Below, piece by piece: positions 26,164 through 34,805 of a stretch of 64,000 nt of DNA. Numbering within the stretch: the stretch's first letter is position 1; each line of letters begins with the position of its first letter. The stretch is taken from NCBI RefSeq assembly GCF_001402915.1, contig NZ_CP012945.1:744001-808000 (forward strand). The letters are read 5' to 3'. The notes under the pieces are model-generated. The model saw only the letters and a program-made list of their open reading frames with translations. It searched no databases and was not told the origin of the DNA. The translations under genes were made by a program, and so were the position numbers. Source of the DNA: Devosia sp. A16. GTDB taxonomy: Bacteria; Pseudomonadota; Alphaproteobacteria; Rhizobiales; Devosiaceae.

Positions 26164-27525
26164 ATGAGCCATCTACAGACCGTTGCCGTGCCCGAGTTCG
26201 GCGTCCCGCTGGTCCGTCCGCAGATCCCGGCGGCAACGCTCGCGGCGCGCTGCGACGATGTCTATCGCCGTGCCGGCACGACCTGGGTGTTCGTCTATGC
26301 CGACCGCGAGCACAATGCCAACATCCTGCACCTCAGCGGCTTCGATCCCCGCTTCGAGGAGGCCGTGCTGCTGCTCGGGCCGAATGGCCGCCGCATCGTC
26401 GTCACCGGCAATGAATCGGAGAGCTTCACCGCGATTTCGCCGCTGCCCGACCTCGAGGTCAGGCTCAGCCAGTCGATGAGCCTGATGGCCCAGGACCGCA
26501 CCAAAGCCCCCAAACTCGAAACCGTGCTGCGCGAAGCCGGCCTCAAGGCCGGCGACACGGTCGGCGTCGTCGGCTGGAAGTATCTCGAACCCGAGGAATG
26601 GGACGAAGGCGGCCACGGTTTCCTGGTGCCGCACTACATGATCGTGCTGCTCGCCCGGATCTGCGGCGGCTACGAGGCGCTGACCGACGTCACCGCGCTG
26701 CTCTCGCATCCGCAGCATGGCTCGCGCAGCATCGTCGACGCCGACCAGATCGCCGCCTTCGAATGGGCCTCGACCCGCGCCTCGGCCTCGGTGTGGAATG
26801 TCGTCCGCCACGCCCGCCCCGGCATGCGCGAGATCGAGGCGGCCGCCCACCTCGGCTATGCCGGCGAACCGTTGAGCGCCCACACCATGTTCGCCTCGGG
26901 CGACGCCGGCCACGCCATCCATGGCCTCAACAGCGCCGGCGCCCGCACGCTCCACCAGGGCGACGGCGTCACCACCGCCGTCGGCTACTGGGGTGGGCTC
27001 AGCTCGCGCGCCGGCCTGCTCGACGATGCGGACGCTGCGTTCGTCGCCACTGCCGTTTCGTATTTCGACGCACTGGTCACCTGGTACGAAACCGCCGATA
27101 TCGGCACCACCGGCGGCGCCCTCAACCAGGCCGTCATCGGCAAGCTGGCCGAAGCCAACCTCAGATCCGCACTCAACCCCGGCCACCTCGTCAGCTACGA
27201 CGAGTGGAGCCACTCGCCGGTGCGTCCGGGTTCGACCGAGACGCTGCGCTCGGGCATGGTGTTCCAGGTCGACGTGATCCCGGTGCCGATGCTGCCCGGC
27301 AAGGCCCTCAACTGCGAGGACACGGTCGCCATCGCCGACGCGGCGCTGCGCTCCGACCTCGCGACGAGGCACCCCGAGACCTGGGCCCGCATCGAGGCGC
27401 GCCGCGCCTTCCTCCGCGACAGCATCGGCGTCAGCCTGGGCGAACACCTGCTGCCGCTCTCCAACATCCAGCTCTGCCTGCCCCCGCTCTGGCTGAAATC
27501 GGACCACCTGATCGTCCGGAGCTAG
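26164..27525 (+). CDS. M24-fold (creatinase/prolidase-like) protein with altered metal site
   Basis: 453 aa: a creatinase N-terminal-like domain (FVYADREHNANILHLSGFDP), then a pita-bread C-terminal domain. In metal-dependent M24 enzymes two Asp ligands lie in GDxVxxDxG and SDxTR; here the region reads GDGVTTAVGYWGGLSSRAG, so both appear replaced. A GH motif (NPGHLVSYDEW) and Glu in CEDTVAIAD remain, and the EPG position reads DVIP. Creatinase uses this fold without metal, so a metal-free hydrolase is plausible. It is last in the plus-strand half and may process the imported substrate after or before the M81 enzyme. Confidence 0.75.
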   Translation: MSHLQTVAVPEFGVPLVRPQIPAATLAARCDDVYRRAGTTWVFVYADREHNANILHLSGFDPRFEEAVLLLGPNGRRIVVTGNESESFTAISPLPDLEVRLSQSMSLMAQDRTKAPKLETVLREAGLKAGDTVGVVGWKYLEPEEWDEGGHGFLVPHYMIVLLARICGGYEALTDVTALLSHPQHGSRSIVDADQIAAFEWASTRASASVWNVVRHARPGMREIEAAAHLGYAGEPLSAHTMFASGDAGHAIHGLNSAGARTLHQGDGVTTAVGYWGGLSSRAGLLDDADAAFVATAVSYFDALVTWYETADIGTTGGALNQAVIGKLAEANLRSALNPGHLVSYDEWSHSPVRPGSTETLRSGMVFQVDVIPVPMLPGKALNCEDTVAIADAALRSDLATRHPETWARIEARRAFLRDSIGVSLGEHLLPLSNIQLCLPPLWLKSDHLIVRS

Positions 27526-27770
27526 CACGGGCGCGGCGGCCTGCGCCGCCCCTACCGGGCTTCGCAAACAACAGGGCCGGGGCTCCGCTCCGGCTCTCTC
27601 CGGGCAGTGGCGTCCGCTTCGGGCCGAAAGCGCAGAGCATTTCCGATCTCGATAACAGCTCGGCGGCAACTGCCCTCGCTCGATCGAACGCCTTGAGAAG
27701 GCGGATCGCCCCTCGCAGAGCCGGTTGCAAAGATCGCTGGCTATCGGTTTGGAAACGGCGCAGTGTCCAC

Positions 27771-27909
27771 GTTGGACCGGCTAGCTCCAGAGTGGCCGGG
27801 TCGGACCTAAGCCGGTTCGGCGGCGTCTGTCCGCAAGCGGATTGCCTCCACCACGAAGTGAGCGAGGCTCCGCACAGCGCGTGGCATTCTGGCGTTGAGC
27901 CTCGCCGCT
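27771..27909 (+). repeat. Structured intergenic repeat, copy A
   Basis: It begins GTTGGACCGGC and ends GAGCCTCGCCGCT. It is closely similar to 37480-37622: shared blocks include GCCGGGTCGGACCTAAG, CGGCGG, CTCCACCA and GCGAGGCTCCGC. A perfect 9-bp stem pairs GCGAGGCTC (27862-27870) with GAGCCTCGC (27897-27905); a second stem may pair GACCGGC with GCCGGGTC near the 5' end. Stems are conserved while the spacers diverge, which suggests a structured RNA or mobile non-coding element. The rest of the 27526-27921 gap has GC-rich hairpins only. Confidence 0.6.
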
Positions 27910-27921
27910 ACGTACGATCAG

Positions 27922-28167
27922 CTACCAGAGCGGCCTCGATGGGAACCGTCTCTCATCATAACCCAGCCGCCATTGCCTAACGTCCGCCAGCGCCGTCGCA
28001 TGGTTTGCGCCTTTCCGATCCTTCACGAGCGTCGTCAACTGCTCTTCGTTGTGCACCATCGACATGTCCAGGGTGGTCAAAAACGGCCAGCGATCGTGTG
28101 CGATGGCCCTTTCGGCTACCAAGACGGTCAACGCCTCCGGTGACAATCCACCTTCGTATCCAAACAT
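27922..28167 (-). CDS. Hypothetical protein, 81 aa
   Basis: ATG 28167 has GGAG 8 bases upstream. MFGYEGGLSPEALTVLVAER starts a protein of mixed charge with a Trp-rich end (VRQWRLGYDERRFPSRPLW). Not recognised. Its stop is 12 bp from repeat copy A. Confidence 0.5.
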   Translation of the reverse strand: MFGYEGGLSPEALTVLVAERAIAHDRWPFLTTLDMSMVHNEEQLTTLVKDRKGANHATALADVRQWRLGYDERRFPSRPLW

Positions 28168-28233
28168 TGCACTTACTCCGAAATGGTCGGGCGTCGCCGC
28201 CTGGCCGGATAACTGCCGATCCCGTCACGGCAG

Positions 28234-28656
28234 CTAGACCTTCATCGATCCAACCAAGCGACCCGCCTCGGTGATCATCAAGCTGGCACCGTCCCGTGCC
28301 GCAAGCCCGCGAGACACGAGGAAGAACACAGCTCCTTCGTCGTCGCTACCAAACAGGCGCCTCAGCGGGACGGCCCCGGCATTGAGGTTACGAAGCAGGT
28401 TGTACGAATAGACCGGTATGAACTCGTGACTAGGACCGGTTCCATATCCCTCGCCCGCAGTGGGAGGGATCGACTCCTCCGCTGCTTCGTGAACGAAACA
28501 TAGTGCTTCAATCCACGCACCGACTTTGCGGGGAACCTCCTCCGTGCCAGCGAGCCATGCGGTTACGGCCTCAGACGGAACATCGATCGCTTCGGCCAAT
28601 GTATCCTTCGGCCAGCGCACGACGCGCAGGCACTCTTCCAAGCGTTCGGGCGTCAT
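28234..28656 (-). CDS. HTH-containing hypothetical protein, paralog of 34806-35228
   Basis: 140 aa with a GGAGGAA site upstream. Residues 1-55 read like a small DNA-binding helix-turn-helix (MTPERLEECLRVVRW; LAEAIDVPSEAVTAWLAG). Residues 85-140 form a second domain (FIPVYSYNLLRNLN; DDEGAVFFLVSRGLAARDG) ending in a beta strand and LITEAG-like turn. The product at 34806-35228 is the same length and mostly identical. Probably a family of regulators or structural DNA-binding proteins of this accessory region; function unknown. Confidence 0.7.
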   Translation of the reverse strand: MTPERLEECLRVVRWPKDTLAEAIDVPSEAVTAWLAGTEEVPRKVGAWIEALCFVHEAAEESIPPTAGEGYGTGPSHEFIPVYSYNLLRNLNAGAVPLRRLFGSDDEGAVFFLVSRGLAARDGASLMITEAGRLVGSMKV

Positions 28657-28788
28657 AGCATAGTTCCTCCATTGGATGATTGGCGCTGGAGACGGAGTGC
28701 GGCCGACCGGCCGTCTCCAACGCCTCGAACGGACGACGGCCTGACCGGTGGGTATTGGTGAACCTGACCTGCGCGCCGCGCCCGACGT

Positions 28789-29076
28789 TCAGTTGATCAG
28801 CCACTTCTGGCGGGAGAAGGGAGCACCGGGCCCCACAGGGTCAAACGCCTCGTCGAACCCAAGCCTCAACGAAACTCTGCGTCCGTCCTGCAGGACCAAC
28901 CTGATCCGGCCGGCAGTCCTGTCCTGGACGAACGCCGTGAGCCTTTGTCCGTCGGGCCGTTGGATTGAAAGGGTGTCCGAAGTGATCACTCGGACCACCT
29001 GATGTTCGGACACAACCGTCAGGTTCGCACCGCGGCCCAACTCTGCCTGATCGAGGTCGGCGTACCACTGGCTCAA
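28789..29076 (-). CDS. Conserved hypothetical protein, paralog of 38851-39138
   Basis: 95 aa. Start TTG 29076 overlaps the stop of the upstream 65-aa gene (CAT-TGA). The same TTG overlap occurs in the second copy, which supports it. The protein starts MSQWYADLDQAELGRGANLT and looks like a small beta-barrel (HQVVRVITSDTLSIQ; GRIRLVLQDGRRVSLRL). Role unknown. Confidence 0.65.
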   Translation of the reverse strand: MSQWYADLDQAELGRGANLTVVSEHQVVRVITSDTLSIQRPDGQRLTAFVQDRTAGRIRLVLQDGRRVSLRLGFDEAFDPVGPGAPFSRQKWLIN

Positions 29077-29270
29077 TGGGCACCTGAAGGGACGAACCCG
29101 ATGAGACCGTCACGAATGATGTCGCGTCGGTCACTTGATGCGCCACCTCTCCGGTCCTGGCGGCCGTTGAGCACGCCTAGACCGACGACCATTGGCAGGG
29201 TGACGAAATGAAGTCGCGCTCGCTGACTGGCGAAGCTGTCGCGTTTTGCCTTGCGGCTATCGCTTATCAT
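29073..29270 (-). CDS. Conserved small protein, paralog of 38657-38854
   Basis: 65 aa, basic: MISDSRKAKRDSFASQRARL at the start and RDIIRDGLIGFVPSGAH at the end; the middle diverges between the copies. Differences between copies in the conserved parts are mainly at third codon positions, supporting this frame over the overlapping opposite-strand frame. It forms a two-gene cassette with the 95-aa gene. Confidence 0.6.
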   Translation of the reverse strand: MISDSRKAKRDSFASQRARLHFVTLPMVVGLGVLNGRQDRRGGASSDRRDIIRDGLIGFVPSGAH

Positions 29271-29478
29271 TTGGAAGCTTTCGTGTCGGCTACATGCCCC
29301 AAGAACGGAGCGGCTCAGTCATCTCAAGCGGACACGAGGAGATGGCTGAGAGGAAGGCCTGACACCCTCCTAGCCTACATATGGGTACTCTGGGGGCGAA
29401 CGCCTAATTGTTTCTTGCGCTCCAAATATCCTTGCCCCTCCCCACCGAAAGCCCACAATCGTCATAGCAGGCTGAACC

Positions 29479-30453
29479 ATGAGCGAAGTCACGCCGCCAG
29501 AGCCGACGCCCCCCGAGCCGCCAAGGCGTACCCCATGGGCCGTCTGGGGCACGATGGCTTCAGCAATGCTGCATGTGGGGCTGCTGGCGTTCTTGCTCTG
29601 GCAGCCGCGGCCCGACAGCGCCGAAGCCAAACCGCCAGCGGCCATCGACGTGGAGCTGGTGCGGCCCCCGGAGGCGATCAGCGCCAGCAAGCCGCCTGCG
29701 GAGGACCCAGCGGAGGAGGCCGCGGCGGCGACCTTGCCGCCGGCCAAGACGCCCCCCGCCGAACCGCCACCGGCAGAGCAGGCAGCCGATCCAACGCCAT
29801 CGGCGGCGGAGACATCTCCGCCCGAAACAGCGGTCCCGAGGACCGAAGACAAGGCCTCCGCCACCGCGGCATCGGAGCCGGTGCGGGGTTCGCAGACCTC
29901 GGCAAAGGGAGCCCCGATACCGCTGTCGCGTCCCAAAGTGAGGGGGCTGACCGCCCCAGCCAGCGTGCCGGATGGAGCCGTTGCCGCAGTCACGGCCGAC
30001 ACTGGCGAGATGGCGGACGGAACAGCCCCGCCGGCTCCGTCGGCGGAGCCCGATGTCGCGACGCTTGAGCTCGGCGCGCTGCGCAGCGCCAAGCGCTTCT
30101 ATCTCGAGGCAATGCTGAGTGTTCCCAGCATGGCGCGGGCGCGCGCGATGCTCGAAACCCTGCCGCCCGAAAGGCGGCTGGCGCAAACCTGTAACATCGA
30201 GGCCCTGGCCCAGATCGGAAATGCCGGGGAAGGCTTCGCGCCCGACGTGGTGATGGCGGAAGCCTATGCCAGATCGAAGATGACAGGCACGCAACTGACA
30301 GCGAGCGGCGCGATCTTCCGCTCCGGAGAAAGGTGGTATGGCCTCGCTTTCGACTGCACGCTCAGCGACGACCTTACGAGCGTCACTGCGTTTTCCTATC
30401 GTCTCGGCGCCGACGTGACCGATGCGGTGCTTGCTCGACTGAACAAGACCTAG
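29479..30453 (+). CDS. DUF930 domain protein, membrane-anchored
   Basis: 324 aa. A Pro-rich cytoplasmic N-terminus (SEVTPPEPTPPEPPRRTP), one membrane segment (VWGTMASAMLHVGLLAFLLW), a Pro/Ala/Glu-rich periplasmic linker (about residues 45-200), then the DUF930 domain (LRSAKRFYLEAMLSVPSMAR; ASGAIFRSGERWYGLAFDC). The layout resembles TonB, but the C-terminal domain differs. DUF930 is frequent in Rhizobiales and of unknown function. Confidence 0.85.
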   Translation: MSEVTPPEPTPPEPPRRTPWAVWGTMASAMLHVGLLAFLLWQPRPDSAEAKPPAAIDVELVRPPEAISASKPPAEDPAEEAAAATLPPAKTPPAEPPPAEQAADPTPSAAETSPPETAVPRTEDKASATAASEPVRGSQTSAKGAPIPLSRPKVRGLTAPASVPDGAVAAVTADTGEMADGTAPPAPSAEPDVATLELGALRSAKRFYLEAMLSVPSMARARAMLETLPPERRLAQTCNIEALAQIGNAGEGFAPDVVMAEAYARSKMTGTQLTASGAIFRSGERWYGLAFDCTLSDDLTSVTAFSYRLGADVTDAVLARLNKT

Positions 30454-30535
30454 CCGGAGCGGCAGACGCCGGGCTCCAGCACGCCGCCGCGCGATCGCGT
30501 CCACTACAGCACCCGGACCTGAGTTGGTCGACCGG

Positions 30536-31339
30536 TTACTGGTTGAAGAACGTCTTCAGTACACGGGCCATGAGTTCGGGGGCGACGACATGTCCCTGCC
30601 CATTGAGCGTGTGTCGTTCGGTCTGGGGGACCGCAGCGGCTATCATTTCCGCGGCGCGGTCGAAGAAGTCGGTCGGCAGGCCTGCGAACTGGGGCTCGGT
30701 GGTCGGACCCTCGGTGCTCACCAGGACCGGCTGAGTGATGCGGGCAAGTCGGCTCGTGGGGATCTTGTAGTCATTGAGGATCACGGCGTCTTTGACGAGC
30801 GTGTGGGCAAGCGCGACGGACGAGGCCCAGATCGGGTACTGTTTGTAAGCCGCGATGTCCGCGTCTGGTCCGCCGGTAAGCCTCATGAACAGTTCCAGGA
30901 GCTCCTCGTCCCGGCCGGCTTTGTCTGCCTCGTGGGTGTCCGCGAGGTACTGGTTGAACCTCGGCCACTGGTCGTCCCCGATCACGTACGGCACATCCCA
31001 CACGGCGATCTTGTCGATCGCCGAACCTGCCGCTGCTGCCTCCAGCGCGAGGGCGCCGCCAGATGAGGCGCCATACACGTGAGCTGAGCCGCCGGCTGTC
31101 GCAATCAGCGCGTCGAGGTCTTCCACCTCCCGCGCCAAGGCGTATGGCGGTGTATCGCCGCTGGCACCCCGGCCACGTCGTGCGTAATTGTAGACTGTGA
31201 AATGGTCGGCAAGGAGCCGGGCCAGCGGCGCGTTCTCAGCGCCGTCGTCCAGGGTGCCGCCGACGAGGATCACCGCCGGGCCAGTGCCTTTCCGGTCGTA
31301 GGCGATCCTCGTGCCGTCCGCGGAAGTGACATGGGGCAT
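30536..31339 (-). CDS. Alpha/beta hydrolase
   Basis: 267 aa. IAYDRKGTGPAVILVGGTLD opens the fold; nucleophile elbow GASSGG near residue 95 and catalytic His in NGQGHVVAPE near the end. Start ATG 31339 follows the TetR stop directly (TAG-ATG), with GGGAGAAG inside the TetR gene as ribosome site. The substrate is unknown; TetR control suggests an inducible esterase or detoxification role. Confidence 0.82.
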   Translation of the reverse strand: MPHVTSADGTRIAYDRKGTGPAVILVGGTLDDGAENAPLARLLADHFTVYNYARRGRGASGDTPPYALAREVEDLDALIATAGGSAHVYGASSGGALALEAAAAGSAIDKIAVWDVPYVIGDDQWPRFNQYLADTHEADKAGRDEELLELFMRLTGGPDADIAAYKQYPIWASSVALAHTLVKDAVILNDYKIPTSRLARITQPVLVSTEGPTTEPQFAGLPTDFFDRAAEMIAAAVPQTERHTLNGQGHVVAPELMARVLKTFFNQ

Positions 31340-31966
31340 CTACTTCTCCCTTGAAATCGTCTTGCGGACCCGTCGCGCCGGCACAGCAAAGAGCAGCCGG
31401 AAGTAGCGAGCCAGATGATCGAGGCTGTCGAGCGCGGCGGGCATACCGTCCAGCGCTTTGGCGAGGATGAACGCGCCTTGCACGACCGCCTGGGTGTGCA
31501 GTGCGAGGCTCTCGGCTGTGAGCTCGCCCCTGTAGTCGCTGCGGGCAATTGCCGCCTCGATATCCGTTTCGAGCGTCCGCGCGTGCAACACGATGCTGTT
31601 GGCGCAGGCCTCGCGAACGGCGGGATGCGTCACATAGGCTTCCTGCACGATCGTGCCGGCGTAGCAGGTGGCCTCGGGGATCGTGTTGGTGAGCAGGGCT
31701 TTGCGCAGTTCGATGTAGCCCAGCAGCCGGTCGAGCGGCTCCGGCGCGGAATGGTAGCTCGCCGAGGCGAATAGTGTTCCGGTGACCACATCCCAATGGG
31801 CGGCCGCGGCGATGGCCAATTCTTCCTTGCTGGAAAAATGATGAAAGAAGCTGCCCTTCGTCAGGCCGGCTGCGGCGCAGACATCCTCGATGCGGGTGGC
31901 GTGGTAGCCCTTCTCCCGGACGACGTTGAGCGTTGCATTCAGAATTTTCAGGCGTGACTCGTGCAT
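31340..31966 (-). CDS. TetR-family transcriptional regulator
   Basis: 208 aa. N-terminal HTH (ILNATLNVVREKGYHATRIE; AAGLTKGSFFHHFSSKEEL) and a ligand-binding helical domain of TetR_C type. A palindrome at 31973-31994 overlaps its own promoter region, so autoregulation together with the hydrolase is likely. Confidence 0.85.
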   Translation of the reverse strand: MHESRLKILNATLNVVREKGYHATRIEDVCAAAGLTKGSFFHHFSSKEELAIAAAAHWDVVTGTLFASASYHSAPEPLDRLLGYIELRKALLTNTIPEATCYAGTIVQEAYVTHPAVREACANSIVLHARTLETDIEAAIARSDYRGELTAESLALHTQAVVQGAFILAKALDGMPAALDSLDHLARYFRLLFAVPARRVRKTISREK

Positions 31967-31972
31967 ACCGGA

Positions 31973-31994
31973 CCATACCGACTGGTTGGTATGG
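31973..31994. promoter_or_regulatory. TetR operator palindrome
   Basis: Perfect arms CCATACC (31973-31979) and GGTATGG (31988-31994) with an 8-base centre, 7 bp from the TetR start. Confidence 0.7.
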
Positions 31995-32352
31995 AGTCAA
32001 CGACGCGCTGTGTGTCAGGACGAACCCTGGATCAACGGCTCGGTGCAGGGACTTTCGAAAGCAGAAGTGCTTGTAGACAAGAACGGGCGCAGCCGCCGCG
32101 ATCAGTGCAGCCCGTTGACTAGCCTGGAACGCGGGTGTCTGCTTTGCGCCAGAAGCGGACGTTCGATAACGACGCGCTTATCACTGCTACGAGGGCTGGC
32201 GGCTGCTGACCTGAGGCCCTCCCAAGGGCTCCGGCCCAGCGGCGCAGAAGTGTGGTGCGATCCGACAAGGAAAAGCCTCCGGCATCTATCTATCAGCCCG
32301 GTCGGCGGACAGCTCGTACCTCGTACATCTACCAAGACTAGCCGCGAACAAA
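31995..32352. other. Intergenic stretch without a supported gene
   Basis: I see no convincing gene. A small hairpin, GTCTGCTT (32137-32144) against AAGCGGAC (32153-32160), resembles a common alphaproteobacterial intergenic hairpin. Confidence 0.4.
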
Positions 32353-32374
32353 GAAGGACCCCGGAGGGCCCTTC
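32353..32374 (-). terminator. Terminator hairpin after cold-shock gene
   Basis: On the minus strand GAAGGGCCC-TCCG-GGGTCCTTC forms a 9-bp stem (one G-T pair), followed by TTTG, 27 bases after the csp stop. Confidence 0.7.
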
Positions 32375-32400
32375 TCAACTACCGCCGCGCTTCTTCGGCG

Positions 32401-32604
32401 TCAAAGCGCGCGCAGGTTCGTGGCCGAAACCTTGCCATCTCGACCTTTTTCCAGCTCGTAGCTGACCTTCTGGCCCTCATTGAGCGTCGTCATGCCGGAC
32501 CGCTCAACGGCCGAAATGTGAAAGAACGCGTCCTGACCGCCAGTGTCGGGCTGAATGAAACCGAAACCCTTGGTGGTATTGAAGAACTTTACGGTGCCTT
32601 CCAT
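32401..32604 (-). CDS. Cold-shock protein
   Basis: 67 aa CSD protein: MEGTVKFFNTTKGFGFIQPD with RNP1 KGFGFI and RNP2 DAFFHIS. GGAG site upstream. Binds single-stranded RNA/DNA as a chaperone. It ends in SATNL-type tail like the second copy at 38026-38232, so both belong to the same subgroup. Confidence 0.93.
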   Translation of the reverse strand: MEGTVKFFNTTKGFGFIQPDTGGQDAFFHISAVERSGMTTLNEGQKVSYELEKGRDGKVSATNLRAL

Positions 32605-32855
32605 GTGAGGCTCCTTCTTGCCGTGCGGGAGGGCTTCTCCACATCACGTGTGTTCCGCCACGGCAGCGCCGTGTCAGTCTGAGCGCCCACGATGATCAAG
32701 AGATAGCCTGCAGGGACCAGTCGGCCCCGATCGGATAGCGCCAGAAAAGCGAAACGTGGCTTGTGGATAGACTACCTGCCGGGATTATTCAAGCTTGGCT
32801 TCACGGGGAGACCGGACTGTTTCGTCGTTAGTGCGGCATGATCGAATGTATGCGC

Positions 32856-33074
32856 CTACCCGATGATCGGAAGCACCGAGAGTACCCGACCGTTGGCGTC
32901 GCATACTTCAATTGAATAAAGTCGCAGGTCGCCTTCCAGCGCTTGACCTTCGATCAGCGAGCGCGCGTCTTCAATTGCCCAGGTGTAGGCCGCATGGACG
33001 TCCTCCAGCTCTTGCCCTAGCGGATCGGCGTAAAGGCTCGCTCCGCGGCGCACGTGGAAGAAGAACTGCGGCAT
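32856..33074 (-). CDS. DUF6894 family protein
   Basis: 72 aa: MPQFFFHVRRGASLYADPLG with the conserved FFHV and Asp-xx-G pattern, an ELEDVHAA helix and a final strand VCDANGRVLSVLP. This small family is abundant and multicopy in Rhizobiales; function unknown. Confidence 0.75.
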   Translation of the reverse strand: MPQFFFHVRRGASLYADPLGQELEDVHAAYTWAIEDARSLIEGQALEGDLRLYSIEVCDANGRVLSVLPIIG

Positions 33075-33206
33075 CGGGCTCTACTCGTCGCCGAGCGGCA
33101 TAAGGTCGGCTTCATTGACGATCCGCTCGAAACCCTCGCTGTCGCTGCGAACACGATAGCGCAGCGCCCCGCCCTCACAGGGGAGCAGGAACACGACGCT
33201 GCACAA

Positions 33207-33419
33207 CTACGCGCCGCGGGCAAGTTCTCGCCAATCAGGCGCCATCGACAGCTGCTGGCCAACCGCGAACCGGTGCTGATGACCGCTGAGCGCAGTCCTG
33301 GCCCCAACGCCGGTATTCGTCACCGGCACGTAGGGACGATGAGCTTCGATTGCCTGCTCATTGTCCTGCTTCTTGGGTTGGTTGCGTGAGGGGACAGCGA
33401 TATTCTTGAACGAAAACAT
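33207..33419 (-). CDS. Possible small protein, 70 aa
   Basis: ATG 33419 has GGAGAG 6 bases upstream. MFSFKNIAVPSRNQPKKQDN is followed by a polar, Arg/Ala-rich region. No homolog recognised. The opposite strand also has an open frame here, so the call rests on the ribosome site. Confidence 0.4.
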   Translation of the reverse strand: MFSFKNIAVPSRNQPKKQDNEQAIEAHRPYVPVTNTGVGARTALSGHQHRFAVGQQLSMAPDWRELARGA

Positions 33420-33475
33420 GGTGCTCTCCACCCTCGACGACATATTTGGACAACCGTGTCCCGGGACGTCGGCAG

Positions 33476-33646
33476 CTAAAGGGTGCGGTCCGCCTTCTTC
33501 TTGCGGGCCTGCTCTGCTGCGGCGGTGCGATCTTCTCCCACGCTGGCGAGAATGTCCCGCGCCTGCTTGAGGGTAAGGCCGAACGAACCGGCGAGAAAAC
33601 CGGCCGTGTACTGGCGCGGCGGCAGCGGATCGGGAGCGTCACTCAT
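33476..33646 (-). CDS. Small protein translationally coupled to rpsU, 56 aa
   Basis: ATG 33646 overlaps the rpsU stop (ATGA). [20 protein letters not shown] is followed by [20 protein letters not shown] and a basic Lys-rich end. The middle resembles the helical motif of DUF3606-like small proteins. Coupling and high-quality codon use support a real gene. Confidence 0.6.
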   Translation of the reverse strand: MSDAPDPLPPRQYTAGFLAGSFGLTLKQARDILASVGEDRTAAAEQARKKKADRTL

Positions 33647-33909
33647 GATTGCGGCCGCGGACCCGGGCGGGCAGTCCGCGCGAACAGCTTTGATTTCGGT
33701 GCTGCGATCAGGCCCTCGCGGATCGCCTGCTTGCGGGCATTCTTGCGCGAACGCCGCACGGCCTCGGCCTGTCGGCGCACCCGCTCCTCGGACGGCTTCT
33801 CGTAGTACTTACGGAGCTTCATCTCGCGGAACACGCCCTCGCGCTGCAGGCGCTTCTTGAGCACGCGCATGGCCTGGTCGACATTGTTGTCCCTAACGGT
33901 GACCTGCAT
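33643..33909 (-). CDS. rpsU: 30S ribosomal protein S21 (paralog)
   Basis: 88 aa from ATG 33909 ([20 protein letters not shown]), with GAGGAAAG upstream. Conserved S21 motifs [19 protein letters not shown] and a basic tail. S21 is involved in start-site selection on the small subunit; many rhizobia carry several rpsU copies, often near csp genes. Its location among small accessory genes suggests an extra copy rather than the housekeeping one. Confidence 0.9.
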   Translation of the reverse strand: MQVTVRDNNVDQAMRVLKKRLQREGVFREMKLRKYYEKPSEERVRRQAEAVRRSRKNARKQAIREGLIAAPKSKLFARTARPGPRPQS

Positions 33910-34183
33910 TGGCTTTCCTCTTCTGGTTGTTGGTGCCGGACCCGCGCTTTCGGGGCAGCGGATAGTTGTGGTTGGTGTAGAGGCCCCTGAGTTCATGGCC
34001 GGCGAACTGTCGGTCGCCGATACGCAGGCGGGCGCCTCTCAGGCTGATGGGAGCCGCTTCCTCGAAGGCGAAGCGCAAGGCATGTGCAGCGCGACGGAAA
34101 GCTCGTGAACCGAGCGTGGTAGCGGTCTCCCAGTCGCTGCCGAGATAGAGCTCGGCGCGAGCGAGATAGTCGAATTCTGGCAT
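33893..34183 (-). CDS. Small conserved protein, family of 37686-37940
   Basis: 96 aa from ATG 34183 ([20 protein letters not shown]). Helix [16 protein letters not shown], then [20 protein letters not shown]. The 84-aa product at 37686-37940 shares the plan (acidic strand, Arg/Ala helix, RALYDADEYPLLRRK end). It overlaps the rpsU start by 17 bp. Function unknown. Confidence 0.6.
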   Translation of the reverse strand: MPEFDYLARAELYLGSDWETATTLGSRAFRRAAHALRFAFEEAAPISLRGARLRIGDRQFAGHELRGLYTNHNYPLPRKRGSGTNNQKRKANAGHR

Positions 34184-34415
34184 ATGGTCGTAAGACGCCA
34201 AGCAACTGCACGGCCGCTCGAAGGCGGCGCGACGCAAAGGTACTGGCGGATTTCTTTCTGTTGGGAGGCGCCGGCGCTCTAGCCCGGCCTCGTTCCCCGT
34301 CGCCGTTGCGAAACAGGGTCTCACACGAGCAATGTGAAGGCTCGCGTCCCACTACATATGGCGGCTCGCGGCCGAAATAGCAAGCTCTCCCGCCCCAGGC
34401 TGTTATGCTGCCCTG

Positions 34416-34598
34416 ATGGACAAGAACAAAACCGCCCTCGAGCGCGCCTTCGAACTCGCTCGCTCCGGCCGCTACCCCTCAGTCGAACTCATCCGCCGCG
34501 CCGTCAGCGCTGAAGGGTATGCCCAGACCCAAATCCAGGGTCGCGAACTCACTCGGCAATTGCGGTCGCTGATCGACTCCTCGTCAGCGATCAAGTGA
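34416..34598 (+). CDS. Small conserved protein, 60 aa
   Basis: MDKNKTALERAFELARSGRY, then EGYAQTQIQGRELTRQLRSL. A two-helix basic protein of a kind often seen uncharacterised in Rhizobiales. It is followed at once by a strong hairpin (34604-34633), which supports an independent short transcript. Confidence 0.65.
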   Translation: MDKNKTALERAFELARSGRYPSVELIRRAVSAEGYAQTQIQGRELTRQLRSLIDSSSAIK

Positions 34599-34603
34599 GT
34601 CTC

Positions 34604-34633
34604 GGGCTTCGATAACTTCCGTTATCGAAGCCC
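34604..34633 (+). terminator. Strong hairpin after the 60-aa gene
   Basis: GGGCTTCGATAAC (34604-34616) and its exact inverse (34621-34633) with a 4-base loop TTCC. There is no T-run, so it may act as a stabilising 3' hairpin or a Rho-assisted terminator. Confidence 0.6.
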
Positions 34634-34805
34634 GCTCCGGGCCAGCCGGTCGTCGCAGATGGCCACGCCGCGCCAGAAGCAGAGGTGGATCGGTGTGGGA
34701 CTATTTGCATCGCTACAGTCTTCTCCACGGCGCTACGAGAAGGACGGTCTCACCGCCTGATGCGGTCGAGGTAGAAATGTCCCAACTCGTTTTGCCATGC
34801 AACGC

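Noticed and set aside
27526-27770. Coding sequence in the gap after the M24 gene
   Set aside because: Frames read Arg/Pro/Ala-rich shadow-like sequence with GC-rich hairpins; no start with a ribosome site.
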